64,000 nt of DNA from Chitinophaga sp. GbtcB8 (GCF_019091455.1 NZ_JAGXJN010000002.1:310001-374000); one strand, 5' to 3'; shown: positions 16,518 to 25,516, numbered from the stretch's first letter. Numbers and translations are program-made. The notes: a model not told the origin generated them from the sequence alone.

Positions 16518-16868
16518 GGATGTAGGCTGATTATTAGCAAAATACGCAAAAAATGGCAGGTTGGGAAAGGGGCAAATATTCCAGTCCTTTATCGCGCTAT
16601 ATCCGCCTTGCCCCGCAGGTCCAAAGCAAGGACCTTGCCCGGCGTCACCGGCTTGATAAAGCCCCATAACATCACACCGCTGAAATGTCCCCCTCAGCAC
16701 CATAGTCATCCAAACAGCCGGGCGCAGTCCGTCGTTGGACCTGCGGAAAAAGGCTATAAGCAAAAGGTCCGCAAATAAGGGCCTATCAACAAAAGGCCCC
16801 AACTTTCCAAGCAGCTGCGCAAAACCTTTCGCCACAAAAAAACTATTTATACTAACTTTAAAAGAAAA
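16518..16868. other. 351-base gap with paired inverted repeats between divergent genes
   Basis: No convincing gene. It holds a perfect 12-bp inverted repeat, CCGCAGGTCCAA (16613-16624) and TTGGACCTGCGG (16735-16746), a compact dyad GCAAGG-A-CCTTGC (16626-16638), and GGGCC/GGCCC pairing over 16779-16798. It is the shared promoter region of the AraC regulator (minus) and the DUF2652 gene (plus) but is larger and more GC-rich than neighbouring gaps. A decayed gene or a structured RNA are both possible. Confidence 0.45.
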
Positions 16869-17945
16869 ATGGAAAACAAAGGGCTGCTATTTATTCCTGA
16901 TATAAGCGGCTTCACCCGGTTTGTCACTGAAACGGAAATTGAACACAGCCGTTTTATCATCCAGGACCTCCTGGAGATCCTCATCAACGCTAACCAGGTA
17001 GGACTGGAAATTTCTGAAATAGAAGGAGACGCCATCCTGTTCTATAAATTCGGCGCACCGCTGCAGCTGGAAGCTATTTACAAACAGGTAGAGCGAATGT
17101 TCTGCGAGTTTCACCGCCACCTCATTGCTTATGAATACCGCCGTTTATGCCAGTGCAAAGCCTGCGTATCCGCCGTTAGCCTGTCCCTGAAAGTAATTAC
17201 CCATTACGGGGAATTTACCAGCTATAACGTTAAGAACTTCAGTAAGCTCATTGGAAAGGATATTATTGTTGCCCACCAGCTGTTGAAGAACGATATTGAG
17301 CAGCACGAATACTGGCTGGTAACCGAAAGCCTGCTGCCCGGCGCTCCACCCGCAGATTTTGCAGAATGGATGCAATGGAACCAGAGCGCCAAACAAACAG
17401 AAACAGGCAGCATCCCCTTCCATTACACACAGCTAAGCCATCTGAAAGACCAGATCCCGCCGGATTACCCCGCCAGCCCCGAGCTGGCGCAGCAGGCAAA
17501 AATGGTGGCTGCCAGCAAGGTTTATCATACTAATATTAAGAACCTGTTCTACACCGCCTGCCACCCGGAGTTTCGTAACCGCTGGCAAAAAGGAATAAAA
17601 GCCGTACATGATGTAGATCATAAGCTGCCTGGCATCGGCAACCGTTACCGTTATGAGCTGGAAAAAGGAGAGCGTATGGTATATGTTAGCAGCTTTGCCT
17701 ATAACCCGGATGAAAGTATTGTGCTCACTGAAACCGACGCAAATAAGAAAAGCTCCCTTCATTTCTTTATGGAAAAGATGGATGAGCATACCACCCGTTT
17801 CACGCTGTCTTACTACATACGCAAAGATCCTCTAAGCCAGCTGTTATTTAAGCTCAGCAAAAAAGCCCGGCTGGAAAAAGACCTGCAGGCATCCCTGGCA
17901 GCGCTGGAACCGCTGTTGCAGGAAATAGAAGTACCGCCGTTCTAA
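16869..17945 (+). CDS. DUF2652 protein: nucleotide-cyclase-like domain plus SRPBCC-like domain
   Basis: 358 residues. The N-terminal 200 residues resemble class III nucleotidyl cyclase catalytic domains: LFIPDISGFTRFV (Asp11) and EIEGDAILFYK (Asp54) correspond in position to the two metal-binding aspartates of the family. A cluster of cysteines (CQCKAC) sits near residue 97. Residues 215-358 look like an SRPBCC/polyketide-cyclase fold (NLFYTACHPEFRNRWQKGIKAVHDVDHKLPGIGNRYRYEL). This matches the DUF2652 family, whose function is unknown. Whether it makes a cyclic nucleotide cannot be concluded, since substrate-specifying residues are not obvious. Confidence 0.75.
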   Translation: MENKGLLFIPDISGFTRFVTETEIEHSRFIIQDLLEILINANQVGLEISEIEGDAILFYKFGAPLQLEAIYKQVERMFCEFHRHLIAYEYRRLCQCKACVSAVSLSLKVITHYGEFTSYNVKNFSKLIGKDIIVAHQLLKNDIEQHEYWLVTESLLPGAPPADFAEWMQWNQSAKQTETGSIPFHYTQLSHLKDQIPPDYPASPELAQQAKMVAASKVYHTNIKNLFYTACHPEFRNRWQKGIKAVHDVDHKLPGIGNRYRYELEKGERMVYVSSFAYNPDESIVLTETDANKKSSLHFFMEKMDEHTTRFTLSYYIRKDPLSQLLFKLSKKARLEKDLQASLAALEPLLQEIEVPPF

Positions 17946-17988
17946 CACATTCCGCAAGAACCGGGTTTTCCGGCCAAAGGTGCACCGC

Positions 17989-17996
17989 TACTTTTG
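17989..17996 (+). promoter_or_regulatory. -7 promoter element of the flavin reductase gene
   Basis: TACTTTTG is a full match to TAnnTTTG, 24 bases before the ATG at 18020. Confidence 0.5.
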
Positions 17997-18019
17997 TAGG
18001 GTAAACAAAACAATTGTAT

Positions 18020-18709
18020 ATGCACCTCAGCACAGATCCCGCTATTTTATACTTCGGCACACCGGTAGTTCTGATCAGCACACAGAATGAAGATGGCAGC
18101 GCTAACCTGGCGCCTATGTCTTCTGCCTTCTGGCTGGGATGGCGTTGTATACTGGGTTTGGCCGCACCATCCAAAACTACGCAGAACATTATACGAAACG
18201 GGGAATGCGTGTTAAACCTTCCCTCTGTACAACAGGTAGCTGCGGTGAACCGCCTGGCGCGTACTACCGGCAGCAACCCTGTGCCGGAGGGCAAGCTGAA
18301 AAAGGGTTACCGTTACGAGCCCGCCAAATTTGAAACCGCCGGCCTTACGCCCATCGCTTCTGAAACCATAGCTCCGCCCCGCGTGCTGGAATGCCCCGTG
18401 CATATGGAAGCTAAAGTAGCAGCCGTACATGGTGTAGGCGATGATGAACCTTTGCAAAAAGGACGTATCGTAACCATTGAGCTGCGCATACAGCGTGTAC
18501 ACATTAACGATAGTATCTTAATGGAGGGTACTACCAACCGGGTAGATCCGGATAAATGGCGCCCGCTCATTATGAGCTTCCAGCAGTTCTACGGGTTAGG
18601 GGAGCAGGTGCATGATTCCACCCTGGCGCAGATCCCTGAAGCGCTGTACCATAGCGCTGATATTGATAAGGCGAAGTCCTCATCATTTCAGCCATCCCTG
18701 CTCCTTTAA
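18020..18709 (+). CDS. Flavin reductase family protein (FMN-binding split barrel)
   Basis: 229 residues from ATG 18020; a TTG two codons earlier is possible but less likely. The flavin-reductase-like split-barrel pattern is clear: PVVLISTQNEDGSANLAPMSSAFWLGWRC, then APSKTTQNIIRNGECVLNLP and ECPVHMEAKVA. Members bind FMN and act as NAD(P)H:flavin reductases or as uncharacterised flavoproteins. No signal peptide, so cytoplasmic. Its last 27 bases overlap the end of the convergent lipase-maturation-factor gene. Confidence 0.85.
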   Translation: MHLSTDPAILYFGTPVVLISTQNEDGSANLAPMSSAFWLGWRCILGLAAPSKTTQNIIRNGECVLNLPSVQQVAAVNRLARTTGSNPVPEGKLKKGYRYEPAKFETAGLTPIASETIAPPRVLECPVHMEAKVAAVHGVGDDEPLQKGRIVTIELRIQRVHINDSILMEGTTNRVDPDKWRPLIMSFQQFYGLGEQVHDSTLAQIPEALYHSADIDKAKSSSFQPSLLL

Positions 18710-20206
18710 AAACGCTATCAGCCGCGGATCTTCTACAGACAATGCCGGTATCCATTCACCCACACGTTCACGCCTCCACCAAAGCCCGCCTGCATTGCCA
18801 GGTTTGGCAAAAGTATAGTGGTATAACACGGCTCGGATAAACCTGGGCGGCTTAGCGGGAAAGGGATTACCGGCAAATAAGCTTACAGCGCCCGGGTTGT
18901 TATGCAGCAGCTTCCATACCAGGTGTAACGTCCACGGATACTCGTTTGGGGATGACATAGCGGCAAACCACATTTGCCAGTCCAGGCGCAGCTGGTAGGG
19001 CGCTATTTGTGGCGGCTGTTTATTAAGAGCTACCGGCAGGCCCTTATAGATGTAGGGTTTCCAGTTGGCTTTATTCCCAGGATACTCGTCGTTAGTACCT
19101 TCAAACACCACGTTCAATCGTTCCTGGCCCACTGTTCCAAAGGCTCCGTAGGTGTTTACCAGCGCAAGCGGATCGTAAGAGCTGTTCATGACCTGCCCGG
19201 GCGATAGCAGGTTCAGGGCCGGCTGAATACTAAGCAGCGAAATAACAGCAGTAAGAATCCATGCAGTAACGGACATGGATTTGGATGTTACGGCCCTGGC
19301 AGCAGCAGCTTCCGCTTTATGTACCAGCACACCTGGCAGTATCTTTGACCAGAAGCCATCATCAAAACAAGCCAGTGCAGGAATAATAGTAAGCCAGTTT
19401 AAGAACGAGAGGTTACCGCTGAGTATAATATTCACCTGGAATAAAACGATCACTATCCCCGCAATATGCCGGGCTAAGCGTGGCCCGAATACAAACCAGG
19501 GCGCTGCAATTTCTGCCAGCCAGTTAAGCCATACACCTATTTTTAATGCAGCATGTGGCAGAAAATGAAACCAGCGGCTTAAGGGACCTGGAATGGGTTG
19601 TGTTTCAAAATGATGGTAGAGCGCTGTGCCATTGCGCCATATTTCATCGCCCCGGAACTTGATCAGGCCCGATCCCAGCATAATACGGAAGATGAGCCAG
19701 CGGAATAAAATGAGAACAGGCAGGGGAGGCGCCGTACGCGGAAAGGGGCGCAGGTCAAGCAGCGGGCAAAGAAAAATGGAGAGAAAGCCGGTTTCAGCAA
19801 GCTGGATCTCCCAGCCATATCCATACCATTCCTGCCCTACATGCACGATGGAAAGATAAAAGGCCCACAGCACCGCAAGCAGGATGGCATTGGCATAACC
19901 GGCTGCTACTATGCAGGAAAGTATAAACCCGGCCCAGGCCACTGTTAACAGCGCAGTATCAGAATGCCAGTACCAGAAAATGGAGGGCAGGCGCCGGAAG
20001 CCCGCGCCGCTTGATCCAAATGCAGCGCTTACCCGTTCCAGGTAATGATTCAGCGGCAGCAATCCGTCCGTACCAATTAAAGGAACAAGCTGGTTAATGG
20101 CCACCAGGAAAGCGACCGCATAAACCACTCCAAGCATACGAAGTATAACAAAGCGTGTAAGCCAGTAGCTGGAAGCAGAGGAAACGATGCTGTTTTCACT
20201 ATCCAT
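18683..20206 (-). CDS. Lipase maturation factor family membrane protein
   Basis: 507 residues with about eight hydrophobic helices in the first 330 (FVILRMLGVVYAVAFLVAI, LLTVAWAGFILSCIVAAGY and others). The family signature region is GYGWEIQLAETGFLSIFLCPLLD followed by MLGSGLIKFRGDEIWRNGTALYHHFETQPIPGPLSRW. A soluble C-terminal domain (residues 350-507) contains NVVFEGTNDEYP and RLDWQMWFAAMSS. The eukaryotic relative LMF1 helps fold lipases; the bacterial role is not established. Its end overlaps the flavin reductase by 27 bases. Confidence 0.87.
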   Translation of the reverse strand: MDSENSIVSSASSYWLTRFVILRMLGVVYAVAFLVAINQLVPLIGTDGLLPLNHYLERVSAAFGSSGAGFRRLPSIFWYWHSDTALLTVAWAGFILSCIVAAGYANAILLAVLWAFYLSIVHVGQEWYGYGWEIQLAETGFLSIFLCPLLDLRPFPRTAPPLPVLILFRWLIFRIMLGSGLIKFRGDEIWRNGTALYHHFETQPIPGPLSRWFHFLPHAALKIGVWLNWLAEIAAPWFVFGPRLARHIAGIVIVLFQVNIILSGNLSFLNWLTIIPALACFDDGFWSKILPGVLVHKAEAAAARAVTSKSMSVTAWILTAVISLLSIQPALNLLSPGQVMNSSYDPLALVNTYGAFGTVGQERLNVVFEGTNDEYPGNKANWKPYIYKGLPVALNKQPPQIAPYQLRLDWQMWFAAMSSPNEYPWTLHLVWKLLHNNPGAVSLFAGNPFPAKPPRFIRAVLYHYTFAKPGNAGGLWWRRERVGEWIPALSVEDPRLIAFLKEQGWLK

Positions 20207-20275
20207 AGCTTGCGGTTGTTAAATGTCAGATCAATTTATCGAAATAATCCTGGAAAATGCAGTCTGTCTAATTAC

Positions 20276-20292
20276 CGGACAGCCCTTGTCCG
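20276..20292. promoter_or_regulatory. Palindrome CGGACA-N5-TGTCCG upstream of the FtsX-type permease
   Basis: A perfect 6-bp inverted repeat with a 5-base centre (GCCCT), 64 bases upstream of a sigma-54-like promoter and 120 bases before the start codon. Its position fits an enhancer site for a bacterial enhancer-binding protein. Confidence 0.4.
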
Positions 20293-20355
20293 ATTATGAA
20301 CAATCCTTTCCTTCTGCCTTCATATAAATACCTGATTCATAGTTAACTAGCTTTC

Positions 20356-20370
20356 AGGCATTTTTTTTGG
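20356..20370 (+). promoter_or_regulatory. Possible sigma-54 (-24/-12) promoter
   Basis: AGGCA(T)8GG has the GG-N10-GG spacing of a -24/-12 promoter (consensus GG-N10-GC, one mismatch) and lies 42 bases before the permease ATG at 20412. Confidence 0.35.
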
Positions 20371-20411
20371 ATTTCCAGCCTGCATTTTCCCTTTACTCAT
20401 ATAACACCGTT

Positions 20412-22799
20412 ATGCTTAACACTTATCTGAAGATTGCGCTGCGTTACCTGCATAAGAACAAAACACATGCATTCATCAACATTGGCGGGCTGTCAGTAGG
20501 CATGGCAGTAGCCATGCTGATAGGTTTATGGGTGTGGAACGAGCTTTCTTTTAATAAGTACCATCAAAACTATAACCGCATTGCAGAAGTAATGCAGCAG
20601 AAAACGCTGGATGGTAAGGTAAGCACAGGCGAGGTAATTCCTATGCCGCTGAATGCCGCCATGCATGAAAGTTATGGCAGCGATTTTAAGTACATTGTTA
20701 TGTCAACCCTTACCTGGGATCATATTTTATCCGCAGGTGATAATAAGATCACCTATACCGGCAAATATATCAGTGCAGATGCCCCTGAAATGTTTTCCCT
20801 CCGCATGCTTAAAGGCACGCGTAATGCATTAAAAGGCCCTTCCTCCATGCTGCTTTCCCAAACAGTAGCAAAAGCTTTGTTTGGCGATGCAGACCCCATG
20901 GGCAAAGTAGTAAAGCTGGATGATAAGGTTACTTTTTTGGTAGGAGGTGTGTATGAAGATCTGCCCCGCAACAGCACACTGCGCAATGTAACCTTTATGG
21001 CGCCCTGGGATTATTTCGCCACTTCGGAAGACTGGATCGTGAACAGGGCGGCTGCTGACTGGAACGATGATTTCCTGCAAATGTATGTGCAAATAGCAGA
21101 TCATGCAGATATGGCAAAGGTATCGGCCAAAATAAGGAACATAAAAGCGGAAAAGGCCGGTCCGGCCAATGCACTGGCTAAGCCGGAGCTGTTCCTGCAG
21201 CCTATGTCCAAATGGCACCTGTATATGGAGTTTAAAAATGGGGTGAACGTAGGCGGCGCCATACAATACGTGTGGCTTTTCGGCATCATTGGTATTGCAG
21301 TGCTGCTGCTGGCCTGTATTAATTTTATGAACCTGCAAACAGCACGCTCAGAAAAGCGGGCAAAAGAGGTAGGCATCCGCAAAGCTATTGGCTCTTTCAG
21401 GGCGCAGCTCATTTACCAGTTCTATTGTGAATCCATGTTAACGGCCATACTGGCCTTTGTACTGGCCCTGCTGCTGGTAGTGCTGGTTTTACCATTCTTT
21501 AATAATATAGCCGATAAAGATATACAGATCTTATGGAGCAATCCTTTGTTCTGGAGCAGCTGCATAGGGTTTGCTTTGTTAACCGGTTTGCTGGCCGGCA
21601 GCTATCCGGCTTTATACCTTTCCTCTTTTCAGCCGGTAAAAGTATTAAAAGGTACTTTCAGGGCCGGCCGCCTGGCTGCCATACCGCGTAAGGTGCTGGT
21701 AGTAGTGCAGTTTGCAGTGTCTGTGATATTGATCATTGGTACTATCATGGTATTTAAACAGATCCGTTTTGCCCAGAACCGCCCGGTAGGTTATAGCCGC
21801 GAGGGGTTGATCACTATAGAAACCGCTACCAACGACCTGCATAACCATTTTGAAGCCGTACGTGCTGATCTGCTGAGGTCCGGCGCCATAACAGCCGTAT
21901 CAGAATCATCCAGCCCTTCCACCGGCGTTAATAACTACCGTGGAGGCCTGGAATGGAAAGGGAAAGATCCGGCTATGACAGATAATTTTGCCAACATCCG
22001 CGTAACATCTGAGTATGGTAAAACCATAGGCTGGCAGTTTGCAGCAGGCCGCGATTTTTCCAGGCAGCTGCTCACGGATTCCACTTCGCTGATCGTTAAC
22101 GAAGCCGCCGTAAAATACATGGGGCTGAATGATCCAATAGGGGAGATCGTACGGTTCAGGAACAAGGATTACCACATCATTGGTGTAATTAAGGATATGG
22201 TTATGCAATCGCCCTACGAGCCCGTGAAACAAACTATTTTTTATATAGCCCCTGAAGATTTCGGGTATGTGAATTTCCGTATCAGCCCTAACGTAAGCGC
22301 ACATACGGCGCTTGATAAAATAGCAGCTGTTTGCAAAACCTATTCGCCCGCAATGCCTTTTACCTATAAGTTTGCCGATGAGCAGTACGCCCGCAAGTTC
22401 AATGCAGAAGAACGCATTGGCAAGCTGGCCAGCTGTTTTACCATTCTTGCCATTTTCATCAGCTGCCTGGGATTGTTTGGTATGGCGGCATTTATGGCAG
22501 AGCAGCGTTTCAAGGAAATAGGCGTGCGCAAGGTAATGGGCGCCTCTGTATTTAATTTATGGAGCCTTTTAAGTAAAGATTTTGTAGTGCTGGTGATCAT
22601 AGCCTTTTGTATAGCCGTACCCGTGGCTTATTATGGTATGAGCGCCTGGCTGCAGCATTACCAGTACCGTGCAACAATGTCCTGGTGGATCTTTGCCGTT
22701 ACCGGCCTGGGAGCCATTGCCATAACGCTGTTAACCGTCAGCTACCAGGGTATTAAGGCAGCGTTAATGAATCCGGTGAAGAGTTTGAGGCTGGAATGA
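20412..22799 (+). CDS. MacB/FtsX-type ABC transporter permease
   Basis: 795 residues from ATG 20412. It follows the family layout: N-terminal helix (AFINIGGLSVGMAVAMLIGLWVW), periplasmic MacB-core domain (50-280), three helices (IGIAVLLLACINFMNLQTARSEKRAKEVGIRKAIGSFRAQLIYQF), then a second half with the same layout (LAIFISCLGLFGMAAFMAEQRFKEIGVRKVMGAS). It ends NPVKSLRLE. This double-FtsX permease of about 800 residues is common in Bacteroidota, usually without its own ATPase nearby, and exports an unknown substrate or acts in envelope stress. A second member with the same ending lies at 63017-64000. Confidence 0.88.
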   Translation: MLNTYLKIALRYLHKNKTHAFINIGGLSVGMAVAMLIGLWVWNELSFNKYHQNYNRIAEVMQQKTLDGKVSTGEVIPMPLNAAMHESYGSDFKYIVMSTLTWDHILSAGDNKITYTGKYISADAPEMFSLRMLKGTRNALKGPSSMLLSQTVAKALFGDADPMGKVVKLDDKVTFLVGGVYEDLPRNSTLRNVTFMAPWDYFATSEDWIVNRAAADWNDDFLQMYVQIADHADMAKVSAKIRNIKAEKAGPANALAKPELFLQPMSKWHLYMEFKNGVNVGGAIQYVWLFGIIGIAVLLLACINFMNLQTARSEKRAKEVGIRKAIGSFRAQLIYQFYCESMLTAILAFVLALLLVVLVLPFFNNIADKDIQILWSNPLFWSSCIGFALLTGLLAGSYPALYLSSFQPVKVLKGTFRAGRLAAIPRKVLVVVQFAVSVILIIGTIMVFKQIRFAQNRPVGYSREGLITIETATNDLHNHFEAVRADLLRSGAITAVSESSSPSTGVNNYRGGLEWKGKDPAMTDNFANIRVTSEYGKTIGWQFAAGRDFSRQLLTDSTSLIVNEAAVKYMGLNDPIGEIVRFRNKDYHIIGVIKDMVMQSPYEPVKQTIFYIAPEDFGYVNFRISPNVSAHTALDKIAAVCKTYSPAMPFTYKFADEQYARKFNAEERIGKLASCFTILAIFISCLGLFGMAAFMAEQRFKEIGVRKVMGASVFNLWSLLSKDFVVLVIIAFCIAVPVAYYGMSAWLQHYQYRATMSWWIFAVTGLGAIAITLLTVSYQGIKAALMNPVKSLRLE

Positions 22800-22828
22800 T
22801 CACGGCATAGGCTCAATACAACATTTCA

Positions 22829-22864
22829 CAAAAAAACAGGGATGTATCACATCTGATACATCCC
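22829..22864 (-). terminator. Intrinsic terminator of the mla operon
   Basis: Read on the minus strand, GGGATGTATC and GATACATCCC form a perfect 10-bp stem with a 6-base loop, followed by TG and seven T. It lies 31 bases after the mlaD-like stop and may also end the convergent permease transcript. Confidence 0.85.
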
Positions 22865-22894
22865 CTATATTAATTCTTAATTCTTCTTTATTAA

Positions 22895-23944
22895 TTACTG
22901 CCCCAGTGCCTTCAAACTATCTTTTCTCGCCTGCTCCGCCTTTTTCTCCAGCTCTTTCTGCTCTTTCTTCTTCTGCTTCTCCTGCCGGCGGAAATACCCG
23001 CGCAATAAGAAGTTATGCCGTACAGCTTCCATATTGGTATCCAGCTTGCCGGTGCTGTTAGCCAGGTTCTTTAAGGTCAGCTGCAGGTCATGCGCGGCGC
23101 TGTCATCGTTCAGCAGCACACCTGCCGGCGATTCGCTGCTGTTTAGCTTAGTGCTGATGCTGTTGCTGGCCTGCTGCAGGTTGGCCACTACATCATTAGC
23201 CCTGCGGGCAATGGTATCAAAGCCGGTAGCGGTATTACGCAGGCGTTGAAATATAACCGTATCTGTTACCAGGTCATTAGCCAATGTGCCCGGGTTTTGC
23301 AATTTTGCCGTATAGCCGGCCAGGTTACTGGTAAGACGCTGCGCATTGTTAGCGCTGGCGCCCAGCTTGGCCATGGTGGTGTTCAGGTTATCGTACACGG
23401 TGCTGTCGTTCAGCAGCTTACCCAGGGTGCCGTGGCCTTCGGAGAGCTGCTGGGCCAGTTTGGCCAGGCTGCCCGTTATCTGCACCAGGTTCTTATTGTT
23501 CACCTGCAGGGTATCCAGTATTTCATCAGTGCTGATGCTGGTGGCCACGCCAATCACATCTCCGTCCTCAATAACCGGTGTATGGCCGCTGCCGCCCGTC
23601 AGCGCAATGATCTTGTTACCCACCAGCCCATCGGTGCTTACCTTGGCTTTTACATCCTTATGAATAAACTGGCGCGAGTTCTTGTCAATATTCATCAGCA
23701 CTTCGATCTGGTCATGCTGTATAAAGGTGATCTTTTTGATCATACCTACTTTTACGCCGGAATACCAAACGTTATTACCTTTGGCAAGCCCGCCCACATC
23801 GTGGAAAATTGCTTTTACCTCTACAGATGACATAAAGGATTTCCGTTGCCCGCCCAGCACCAGCACCGCCAGGGCAAAAATTACCAGCCCCAGGAAACTG
23901 AATATACCTACTTTAACGGCTCTTGATCTGCTAGTTTCTTTCAT
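22895..23944 (-). CDS. mlaD: MCE-domain lipid-transport protein (MlaD-like)
   Basis: 349 residues. One N-terminal membrane helix (AVKVGIFSFLGLVIFALAVLVLGG), then an MCE domain (VEVKAIFHDVGGLAKGNNVWYSGVKVGMIKKITF, residues 40-125), a long helical region with repeated LA/LNTTM-type heptads (150-310), and a highly charged Lys/Glu tail (KKKEQKELEKKAEQARK). It acts in the periplasm as the substrate-binding part of an Mla-type phospholipid transporter. Last gene of the mlaE-mlaF-mlaD operon, starting 3 bases after the ATPase stop. The symbol is by family role, not proven orthology. Confidence 0.85.
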   Translation of the reverse strand: MKETSRSRAVKVGIFSFLGLVIFALAVLVLGGQRKSFMSSVEVKAIFHDVGGLAKGNNVWYSGVKVGMIKKITFIQHDQIEVLMNIDKNSRQFIHKDVKAKVSTDGLVGNKIIALTGGSGHTPVIEDGDVIGVATSISTDEILDTLQVNNKNLVQITGSLAKLAQQLSEGHGTLGKLLNDSTVYDNLNTTMAKLGASANNAQRLTSNLAGYTAKLQNPGTLANDLVTDTVIFQRLRNTATGFDTIARRANDVVANLQQASNSISTKLNSSESPAGVLLNDDSAAHDLQLTLKNLANSTGKLDTNMEAVRHNFLLRGYFRRQEKQKKKEQKELEKKAEQARKDSLKALGQ

Positions 23945-23947
23945 AAG

Positions 23948-24721
23948 CTATTGTATAAAGTTATAATCGTAAAATTCCCGTATCAGCTCATCGTTATCGC
24001 TGAATACCTCTTCAAAGTTGCCCTCTTTAATGAACCGGCCTTCCTTCATAACGGCAATCTTATCGCCGGTGGCTTTTGCACAGGCCAGGTCATGCGTAAT
24101 AATAATGGAGCTGGTCTTGAACCGCTTTTGCACTTCGTTGATCAGGTTATTGATATCCGTGCAGGTGATCGGGTCCAGCCCGGCGGGGGGTTCATCATAT
24201 AACATGATCTCCGGCCGCAATATCAGCGTACGCCCAATGCCTATGCGTTTACGCTGCCCGCCGGACAGCTCCGCCGGCATCTGTTTTATTGTTTGCGAAA
24301 GGCCCACAGCTTCCAGCACGGTGGCAATGCGTTCGTCCCTTTCCTTTTTGCTCATATGCGGCATATTACGCCTGAGGGGGAACGCGAGATTTTCGCCCAC
24401 CGTCATACTATCATACAAAGCCCCGTTCTGAAAGCAAAAACCAATTTTCAGGCGCAGATCCCGCAGCTCATCATGTTTAAGGGTTTCCACTTCCAGCCCC
24501 AGCACATTCACCGTGCCCGAATCCGGGTACAATAACGCAGAAATGATCTTTATCAATACTGATTTACCCGTACCGGAACGGCCCAGTACCACAATGTTCT
24601 CGCCCCGGTGCAGGTCCAGGTTAACGCCCCGCAGCACATGGTTCTGTCCAAAGGATTTATACAGATCCCTGATGGAGATCACCGTTTCATCCCAGTGTAT
24701 TTCCGGCGTAAATGGTTTCAT
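23948..24721 (-). CDS. mlaF: Mla-type ABC transporter ATP-binding protein
   Basis: 257 residues. A complete ABC ATPase: Walker A GRSGTGKS, Q-loop CFQNGALYDSMTVGENL, signature LSGGQRKRIGI, Walker B IMLYDEPPAGLDP, switch His in IIITHDL. The PPAGLDP variant and order match MlaF/Ttg2A. It energises lipid movement by the MlaE permease. It lies 3 bases after the permease stop and 3 bases before the MCE gene, so the three are translated from one message. Confidence 0.92.
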   Translation of the reverse strand: MKPFTPEIHWDETVISIRDLYKSFGQNHVLRGVNLDLHRGENIVVLGRSGTGKSVLIKIISALLYPDSGTVNVLGLEVETLKHDELRDLRLKIGFCFQNGALYDSMTVGENLAFPLRRNMPHMSKKERDERIATVLEAVGLSQTIKQMPAELSGGQRKRIGIGRTLILRPEIMLYDEPPAGLDPITCTDINNLINEVQKRFKTSSIIITHDLACAKATGDKIAVMKEGRFIKEGNFEEVFSDNDELIREFYDYNFIQ

Positions 24722-24724
24722 AAG

Positions 24725-25516
24725 TTAGCGCAACATATTTATTACCTGAACAATAATGATCTCTTCTATAAATATCAGGAACATGGAAATCACCACGCTC
24801 ACATTAGCCGCTTTACCCACGCCCTGTGTGCCCTGCGTGGCATGATAGCCCTGGTAGCAGCTCACAATCCCAATGGTAAAGCCGTAGAACAGCGTTTTAA
24901 TGAATGAGGAGAAAAAGTCCAGGAACGAAATTTTCTCAAATGCATTCTGGACAAAGATGGCCAGGCTGGTCTGCTCATTCAGGTGAATATCCAGGTAAGA
25001 GCCCGTCATGGCTACCAGGCCGGTATAAGCCATTAAAAGCGGCACACATAACATACAGGCCATTACCCGGGTTACCACCAGGTATTTAAAAGGATTGATG
25101 GCCGATACCTCCATGGCATCAATCTGCTCTGTTACTTTCATGGAAGCCAGCTCCGCGCCAATGCTGGAACCCACCTTACCTGCGCAGATGAGAGCAGTAA
25201 CCAGCGGCGCCAAAGCGCGTATTACCGCAATAGAGATCAGCGATGGCAGCCAGGAGGTAGCTCCAAACTCCGCCAGCGACGGCCTGGATTGTTTAGTGAA
25301 CACCAGCCCCGTAATAAACCCCGTGAGCGTGATCAGCAGCAATGATTTATTACCTATATAATAACACTGCCGTACAAACTCCCGGCCTTCATATGGAGGC
25401 GTGAACATCTCCTTGAAAAACCGGAGAACAAACTTGAGTATGTCATAAAAATTCAGGAAAAACTTATCAATGCCCTTGGTAATAACCGGTTGCTCTGATC
25501 GTTCAGTAGACCCCAT
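24725..25516 (-). CDS. mlaE: Mla-type ABC transporter permease
   Basis: 263 residues, MlaE family: GFITGLVFTKQSRPSLAEFGATSWLPSLISIAVIRALAPLVTALICAGKVGSSIGAELASMKVTEQIDAMEVSAINPFKYLVVTRVMA, with five or six membrane helices. Inner-membrane channel of the phospholipid transporter formed with the ATPase and MCE protein encoded just downstream. First gene of the operon. The 414-base region upstream has several hairpins, so a long or structured leader is possible. Confidence 0.9.
   Translation of the reverse strand: MGSTERSEQPVITKGIDKFFLNFYDILKFVLRFFKEMFTPPYEGREFVRQCYYIGNKSLLLITLTGFITGLVFTKQSRPSLAEFGATSWLPSLISIAVIRALAPLVTALICAGKVGSSIGAELASMKVTEQIDAMEVSAINPFKYLVVTRVMACMLCVPLLMAYTGLVAMTGSYLDIHLNEQTSLAIFVQNAFEKISFLDFFSSFIKTLFYGFTIGIVSCYQGYHATQGTQGVGKAANVSVVISMFLIFIEEIIIVQVINMLR

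Noticed and set aside
16518-16835. N-terminal extension of 106 codons to the AraC regulator
   Set aside because: Odd composition, no AraC similarity, and it removes most of the promoter region; the ATG at 16517 begins the family-like part.
20367-20411. TTG start for the FtsX-type permease
   Set aside because: It would lie over the promoter-like T-run; the ATG at 20412 starts the usual MLNTYLKIALR sequence.
23246-23830. Plus-strand open frame of 194 codons opposite the MCE gene
   Set aside because: Shadow of mlaD; composition follows the reverse of its codons.
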